Source: Datura wrightii
Lineage: Eukaryota; Streptophyta; Magnoliopsida; Solanales; Solanaceae
Direction of reading: 5' to 3'
Assembly (NCBI GenBank): GCA_035772735.1
Contig: JASDFA010000003.1
Location: forward strand, 55,858,501 to 55,922,500
DNA: 64,000 nt
Below are positions 56,950 through 64,000 of the stretch, piece after piece (the stretch's first letter is position 1; each line of letters begins with the position of its first letter). The notes under the pieces are model-generated. The model did not search any database. It had not been told where the DNA came from and worked only from the letters and a program-made list of their open reading frames with translations. A program made the position numbers and the translations under genes.

Positions 56950-59419
56950 TGTCACGACCCGAGTTAGGACCCAGGATGGAGACACGACATCTAGAACCAC
57001 AAATGGCTCCAAGTCGACCCATGGCATGAACATAGCAACTAAAGAGCATAAATTAAAGTGAAAACTGATAATTCAAACATAAATAAGCGAAAGTCTGAAT
57101 AATATAATGAATATCAAACGATAACATCATATTGCTACATCTCAAGCTGAACATACTAGTCTATGTCTGGAAATCCTCTACTAACTGATAAGATGATGGG
57201 AGAAGCCCCCAGCTATCTCCAAATCTGAAACAAAATGACAGCATCAAACTGAAATGATAGATGCCATCGAACAATGAGGACTCACCCAAGGCAAGGCTGT
57301 ACTGAGTTGATAAGGGAATTGAGCTATCGACGAGACTGAACTGGATCACCTAAATGTATATCATGAAATGATATAGCATAGAGTTTGCGATCAGTACTTT
57401 GAATGTACTGAGTATGTAAGGTAAGTAAAACATGCTTAGTAAATGTTAACTGAAATCATGTATATAAATATAAATCATTGGATCATGAGAATAAGGATTG
57501 CATGCTGAAAGCTGAATCCAAGACATACATAGTCGTAAGCTGATTAGCATAACTGAACATAGTGACCCAATATTTAGAAATTTTGAAACCATATGACTTG
57601 TCATAGCTGAAATCGTAAGTAAAAGATCATAAACTGATCATTGGGTCAAATCTGCTGTAAAACATAATATCATAATTCATGAACATAAGTAACTAAAATC
57701 ATGAGGAACAATGGGAGACTCGTCATAACCGACACCACCATGATAGAGCTTACGTGATGCTCCAACTATCACACTCAAGTAAGATCTTGCCAGGGCTAAG
57801 GACGATACCATGATATCGATATCAAGCTGAGGCCCCTAGGGGACCAAAGAAACTCGTGAGAGGTCCCAATATATAAATATATGTGTCTATGCTGGTGCGC
57901 AACTCTGAGACTAGGGAACCTTGAAACCCCAAGCCTACTCGGTGCTGAACTCTACTCCCAAAAACATGCATAGTGCTACCATCATTTTCCAACGAAGCTG
58001 AAATCATATTACATGCATAGTATGAAATCTGAACATTAGGAGTCTTGACTCCAAAATATATCATAAGCTGCATTGGGAGTTTTGACTCCAAAATATATGA
58101 TAAGCTGATCTTATTAGCCTTGGCTAAATCATGAAAACATTCTTAACTTGTGTGGGCTTGCCCAAACCATAAAATCATGCATACTTAAAATAGACTTCAT
58201 AAGTCAAAATTATGGATTCATACATGGGAAATTTATAAACCTTCATTCAGGCTAGATATCTCATCATACTCAAAATCATTAATCATAAGCTTGACTCTTA
58301 ATAAATCATTCATAATAGGGCATAATTTCTAATAACTTGAGATCGTGAATTTATAATCAAATTGTGTGTAAAATCCTTCCATTAAAATTAAAACATGCTT
58401 TAAAACATGAGGGGATTAGAACCATAAACATATCATATAGAAATTCATAAAATTGGGTTAAAACCATATAAAGACATATACTCGAATTAGAACTTGAAAA
58501 TTCATGAACTTGAGGAGAAATTTGGGCATGAATGTGAAAAAAAATTCTCATTCATATCCCTACATACCTGGGTAAACTGATTCTCGAATTATCCTTGAAA
58601 GCCCAAGAGAATTGGGAAGAATTAGAGATTCTAGCTTGATCTTTAAAGAGAAACTCAAAACTTTGCATGCATGGGAGCCTAATGACTTGAGATAGGATAA
58701 ACCCCTTAAACCACTCCTTTCAGGGCTTAAAATGACATAGTTTAGGACTTAGGAGCTTAAGAATAATGAAAGTACCCTTAATGAATCGCCTGGAAAATGA
58801 ACAATGCCGGTTACAACGATCCATCCTATGAGTCATTGTAGGATATAACAGCTCGTTGGATCATCCATCATTCCCTGGAGCATTTTTGGAACTCGACTGA
58901 TCCCTCACCAACGATTGATAGGACGGGTTATTACTCTCTCTAACGGGTCATTGCACCTGCCCGTTGTATCTAAAGCACATCCGGTATTCTACTGAGGTTC
59001 TTACCAATGATTTCTCAGGATGGGTCGTCGTATGAAACAATGACTAGTTACTCCATTTGTTTCTTCCAAGGGAATTTTTTTACTCTTATGATTCTCTAAC
59101 GGACGATCAGAGAGGATTAGTCGTTACTTGTAACAATGGCTCGTGTATCCTCTCGTTGCCACTAACTTGGACTTGGGTATTTCTTGAACCCCATTCAATA
59201 GCCACTTAGGAAGACCCGTTGGATCTTCCAACGAGTAGTTGCTAGGCCCGTTGCTTATTGGAAAAATTCTAACTGGGGACTTACCACAAGGGACACAACG
59301 GATCATTGTTCCCTACAACAACTTGTCCCTTGAGTCGCTCTATGACTCTGGTGCAATTTTCCCTGATTCCTCTAATTCAAATCCTCGAGTCTAATCTTAG
59401 GGACTTCCTGGGTGTTACA
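56950..59419 (-). mobile_element. Isolated reversed LTR H (Tekay-like)
   Basis: On the plus strand it runs TGTCACGACCCGAGTT to GGGTGTTACA. On the minus strand it starts TGTAACACCCAGGAAGTCCC, 2.47 kb in all. No primer site is present at 56949 and no polypurine tract at 59420, so it is solo. Flanks CCATC and TCATA do not form a clean duplication. The word array (ACGAGTYGTT, CAACGGGTC, AACGGACGAT) is at 58810-59345. Confidence 0.8.
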
Positions 59420-59665
59420 TCATATTCTTCTTATGGCCCTCTGGTAAGAATGGGCAAGAGACGATCCAATGTATGGATCGTACTCTACCCAGACGGTCAT
59501 TTTGTTGGACTGTCTCTTGTCATTAATTGGAAATTAAATGGGCCATATGGAGATTAAAGTTTTGGGTCAGATCTTATTTTAATGGGCCGAGTTGGATTTT
59601 AATTAGCCACCTTGGGCTTGACCGACCTGACCCGTCTGGTTTTAAATAGGAATCAGGTATACGAC
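59420..59665 (+). other. 3' part of element G after LTR H
   Basis: It continues G's noncoding sequence, with ACGGTCATTTTGTTGGACTG near 59494 echoing the GACGGTC words of G's LTR. It may be the start of G's 3' LTR. No gene is seen. Confidence 0.4.
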
Positions 59666-61159
59666 TGTAACACCCCAAAAGTCCCTAAGATCAGACCCTA
59701 AACTTGGAGTATGAGCTCATAGAAAAAATGGAATTTCCCCTAAACGAGCCTCAGTATGGCTCATGGCATGAAAGTACGAACCATACCAAGACCCATAACA
59801 AGGAGTCCAATGAATCAACAAAACTTTTCCATCCAACCACAACAAGATCCCAAGACTCATACTAAGATTGTATGGTCTGTACTGAGGAGTCATGGGAAGG
59901 GATTTAGAGAAGTGTTTAGGGATTTTTGGGTAACCATGAGCCATGGTACGACCCATGGTATTGTGGTATGAGTCGTAGTATTCTTTCATAGGATGAACTT
60001 CAGAGAATAACCAGTATGGCTTCAGGTGGTACGAGCTTATGCAATGGTCCGTGGTATCATGGTATGAATCATGCCATATGCTCGTAGGAGGAGGATTAGA
60101 GAAGTGGAAATTTAGTCCAGCCTACACGTGGTGACAACCAACTACTTGTGGTGTGAGTCGTTTTCACTAGATGGGAAACTTTAAGTGCGAATCCTAGGGG
60201 CAGTTTCATAACTTCTCACTCTTTTAATTCCTAAACTATATCGTATTGAGATATTTTAGAGAGGAATTTAAGGGGTTAGTTGATCATTTCCTCTCATTCT
60301 CTCTCAGACTCTAAAAAAACACCATAGAATTTTCAAGAACTCTCTCAAGCAAGTTTTGGTTCTTCCTCAAAGATTCAATAATTCAAGTTCTAGCAAGGGA
60401 ATTTTCTTCTCAAGGTATGTGGGACATCAATAAAGGTTTTCTTCCACCCTTGTGTCCGAAGAATTTCAGAAGCCCTAGCAAGTTAATTTCTCTAGAACTC
60501 ATGTCTTAGGATTTTCATTCCATGATTGATTTTCTTTATATTTTCTCAATGCTTCAATGTTTCCATGACTAGTATTATACGGTATTCATGATGTTATTTT
60601 CATCTTGTAGTATGTAGTTCTATAATCTTGATTTTAGCACAATTTTAGAGATTTCACTTCAAGAGCTAGCATTATTTTTGAATAACATGATCTTTCAAAG
60701 TACACATGATTTTCTCATGATTTATGTATTTATGCTTTATAGTATTATTAGCATTCTCAGTAACTCAATATCATCAGTAATCTTAGTATATTTCAGTATT
60801 ATTAGTTTACCAGGTCCTACAGACTCTCGGGACACTTTTAGATTAGTAGTTCTGACTTAGTTTCAAGACATCAGATTTCGAGCTATCAGTATATCAATAT
60901 ATATGTATATATAAATATCTAGTTGGTAGTAGTACTTAGCACTAAGTAGGCGTGGGTTTAGCACATCCAGATTCGAAGAACTATGTGGCACCGTAGGTTA
61001 TTAGCCTGAATGGGCCTCAATTTAGTGATCACACACCCATGCATTTATACCCTAACAAGGTATATTGGGTCATATCAATGGGGTGTATACATCGTACTCC
61101 ACGTTTACTGATGTGGTTATATGTCGGTTAACATACTCTCCCATAGTACAATTACTGTT
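59666..61159 (+). mobile_element. LTR I (Tekay-like), truncated by J
   Basis: It starts TGTAACACCCCAAAAGTCCC, close to O's TGTTACACTTCAAAAGTTTC, so O and I are related. The word array at 59745-60160 uses GGTACGACCCATGG and TATGAGTCGTAG variants. The collinear marker GTGGCACCGTAGGTTA lies at 60981. It is cut at 61159 by J before its own 3' end. Confidence 0.75.
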
Positions 61160-62583
61160 TGATAACGCTCAATAGAACTTTCTCTTTTATAGGAGGTGGT
61201 TGCGGATGCTGTCAAAAAATAAATTCTCAACGAGTGTCGGGGTTGAATCCCATAGAGATTGAGAAGAGATGATTTGCAAGTTTTAAATCAACTTAAACTA
61301 GCTAGCGTCATGTCTAAACAACATAATGTAAATATTGGGGGGAAAAGGAAAGCAATACTTAAGTTCAAATTATAAACAAAGTAGGACCAATCGACTTGTT
61401 GCAATTAATGAAAGAGACTAGGAGTGTGCATTTGATGGAGGTGTCAAAATAGGGGTTGATTAAATTTCCTTAGATTCGATTAGAGCATGGAGAGAATTGA
61501 TTATGGCTACACCGTATGTTTCTCAACCAAAAGGATATGTTTACCTTGGGTTTTCTCAAACCCCAAAGCCAAACAACAAACTAATCAAAAAAGCTGGAGG
61601 AAGGGTTATGCTATCTCTAGTCTTAACCCTTTAATGGAGAATAAATATGGGTATTGACTATCTCTATCTCAAGCCCAAACATCACACATCTAATTCCTCA
61701 GTATTGAATTCTCACCTAAATCTCACTTCTCTTTCTCAACCAAAAGCAAGATAAGAAAACTAAATCAATGTTTGCAATCATTAATTTTTGAATCAAAACT
61801 TGGAGGAAATAATAGATCCATGCTTACTATTCAAATCTAAGAACCATTCATCAACACCCAATCAAGTTTAAACACCCATCATGTACACACCCCTAGAAAG
61901 AAATTTAGCTATTCATAACTAAAGAAAGAGAAATTATACCCATAAAGAATTTCTCCACATTCATCATATTAAGTAATTAATTTCAAGCTTAAAGTCTGCA
62001 ACAATGGAGTTCTTGCCCAATGGTAGAAGAAGAAATAATAATTGTACTCTACTTTCTATCTCTCTAAACTTCTCTCTACAAAATTCAATATGACATAATG
62101 TGTGAATCTACAATTGGGGTAAAAATATGCAAATTCCTATTGCATAGCTTTTCAAAATTGCCTTTGGAAGCTTCTCAACTACATTTAAGCCAAACCAGGA
62201 TGATTTTTCCCTTGCTAGCATCCGGGTCACTTGTATGGCACTAGCATTTTGCAGGTGCCCATCTATGGCTCATAGATCCTCTAACACTAGGCAGTCTCCT
62301 CTGCGTGTCAGCTATGGTAGCACCTGCATTCCGCAAATTCCAATCTGTGGTTTGCAGGTCTAATGTAGTCCATTTTCCAGTTTTATCTGCGTGGCACCTG
62401 CACGCATATCTCCTTTTTTTGTTGCTTCCAACAGATCGCTTTCAGTTTAATTCTCTCTTTTATTTTGTTTAAGTTAAATGCCTGCACAAACAAAGATTAG
62501 AGGCATGAACATTCCTAATTTGTGTGAAAATGAAGTAGTAGCTCATGTTTAGAAGCCAAATTAGTTGGTAAATTACCAACTCA
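61160..62583 (-). mobile_element. Element J 3' LTR (Athila-like)
   Basis: The plus strand begins TGATAACGCTCAA, reverse complement of the Athila LTR end TTGAGCGTTATCA also seen in F. It ends ACTCA at 62583 beside a polypurine tract. The first bases of the minus-strand LTR form a hairpin, AGTTGGTA-N3-TACCAACT (62563-62581). The block GGGGTTGAATCCCATAGAGA near 61240 equals the GGGATTCAACCCC block of G in reverse. Confidence 0.78.
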
Positions 62584-62598
62584 TAGACCCCCAAACTT
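62584..62598 (-). promoter_or_regulatory. Polypurine tract of element J
   Basis: The minus strand reads CAAGTTTGGGGGTCTA just before the LTR start TGAGTTGG. This sets J's orientation, with its 5' part to the right of the window. Confidence 0.75.
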
Positions 62599-64000
62599 GA
62601 ACCATTGCTTGTGCTTAAGCAAAGCACTCACTCATAAGTAGAATTGACTTCAACATATCACATTATAAGAGCTGTACACAAGATCACTAAAACTTAAGAT
62701 AACACCAAGTTTCACACTTATACTCAAAAATTAAAAAGACTCAAACAATTGCACAAATTCAATCGGTATTACCACAACTTTTGGCAAATATCCTCTTCAT
62801 TATTTCAATTCAAATAGGGGACATATCCAATCAAATATATATCAACAAGTATCTTAAGTCATTGGCATTCAACATTCAAGGTTTGCCTAGAAGTTCACTA
62901 CACAACTTATCACATTCATACCTCTCAATTGAAAGCAAGCATTTAATCCAAGGAAGTGATGCCACTCACGAGAAGAGACAACCCCACTCACATACATGCA
63001 ATTCATATATAGGGATTATAAAATAATGCAAAGGCAATCACTGTCTCAAGGATATTCAAGTGCACACACATTGAACCATAGGCTTACCCTTCATGTAACT
63101 CACCACTAATGTAGAGTTGCTACACTTGGAATCACCAAGGACTTGCGGGTCATAATGAAGTCTAGGGGTATGGGTAGGACAACATTTAACTCTAGTGACT
63201 AGAGCCTCCCTAATGCCTTTCTGAAACAATTCAAACATTCTGCTCCCACATAGAAAGTGTACTTCAACTTATCTATCCCTTTTTACCATTCACATTTTTC
63301 TATAAGAGCCACCCTTTTAACGCTTTAGACTCAACATTAGCCTCATCTAGACAACATATGGTTTTTTCCCAACCAGCCATTTTGTTTTCACATTAAGCAA
63401 TTGGTGCTATCTCACTTTGAAACTCATACCTCTTTTCCATTTGTGCACACCCCCAACCTTAGGCTTTTGCCTACATCTCATTTTATTTTCTCATCCTACC
63501 CCAAATCTTGAGCTTTAAACCCCTTCTTTTCTTTTATCATTAGCAATTAGGGAGGAATGGGTGCCAAAGGAGAGGATTAAGAAGGTTATTGGGCTTGTAA
63601 TGTGGTTTCAAAGAAAAGGTCTTAAGGCTCAAACGTTGGTTAACAAGGGTTGATGCTCAAGGAGGTCATTTTGTGATGAAGTGACTATCCAAAAAGAGCC
63701 TAAAGTCATTTCCCAAGTGCAATTACATCTAGGATTTCGCCTTGAATCACATCTGGGGCAAGTTCTAAACGATATGGATACACAAAAATTAAGTATAAAC
63801 CTTACCATACAAGGCATAACAATATATAGAGTTCAAATATTCTCATGATCAATTTACAGACATGAGTTTAGACAAGCTATTTCGAGTTCTGTACACTCAT
63901 TTTGCGAATCAAAAAGGCAAACAAAGAATGTATAACTCATGACAAGAGAATACTCATTTTTTTGAATTCATATGCCTCTTTCATCTCAAAAACTCACCTT
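62599..64000 (-). other. 3' noncoding interior of element J
   Basis: No coding frame is supported. Read on the minus strand it contains TAGAACTTGCCCCAGATGTG near 63765, then a GTTAACCAACGTTTGAGCC block near 63640. Both parallel D's 27466 and 27593 regions in the same order, so J and D share a 3' module. The element continues beyond the window. Confidence 0.65.

Overview
The window is plant nuclear DNA made almost entirely of nested LTR retrotransposons. I see no intact host protein gene, rRNA gene or tRNA gene. The LTR sequences, tRNA-iMet primer sites and chromodomain-bearing Gypsy polyproteins of Tekay/Del type, mixed with Athila-like elements with a tRNA-Asp primer site, fit a large dicot genome. 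From remembered LTR families I favour Solanaceae (Capsicum or a relative), but that is inference, not a search result. The texture is that of pericentromeric or heterochromatic repeat sea.

Layout. 1-6474: element A (+ strand, Tekay-like), 5' LTR cut by the window edge, interior mostly deleted and interrupted by a foreign LTR fragment M (2193-3601). 6475-10478: element B (- strand, Tekay-like), only protease linker, gag and 5' LTR. 10479-36010: element C (+ strand, chromodomain Gypsy), with LTR end, primer site, gag, protease, RT, RNase H, integrase and a 2.5 kb 3' LTR. C is split by two insertions: an Athila-like LTR without internal region (F, 12385-23883), itself split by element E (- strand, 13346-23212, target duplication GCTAA), and element D (23975-29966), a young non-autonomous element with its own small CCHC-knuckle open reading frame. 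36011-46438: an AT-rich solo-LTR-like sequence L split by complete element K (- strand, 36819-46252, target duplication TAGGC). 46439-49440: AT-rich DNA, a probable hAT-type MITE and an old LTR fragment N. 49441-61159: element O (LTR and gag), truncated by Athila-like element G, which contains an isolated reversed LTR H; then LTR I. 61160-64000: Athila-like element J (- strand), 3' LTR and 3' noncoding interior, running off the window.

Nothing here works as a host pathway. The pol genes of A, B, C, E, G, K and O carry stops, frameshifts or lost catalytic residues. The most active-looking unit is D: its two 1436-bp LTRs differ at only about ten positions by eye, and its 312-codon reading frame is broken by one stop. 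It has no polymerase, so it must have been mobilised in trans.

The main unexplained pattern is regulatory. Nearly every LTR carries, in its 5' third, an array of short palindromic words, and unrelated lineages share the same words: ACGACTCGT in Tekay-like LTRs and Athila-like F, CTCCGTGACACG in D and E, GACGGTC in C and G.
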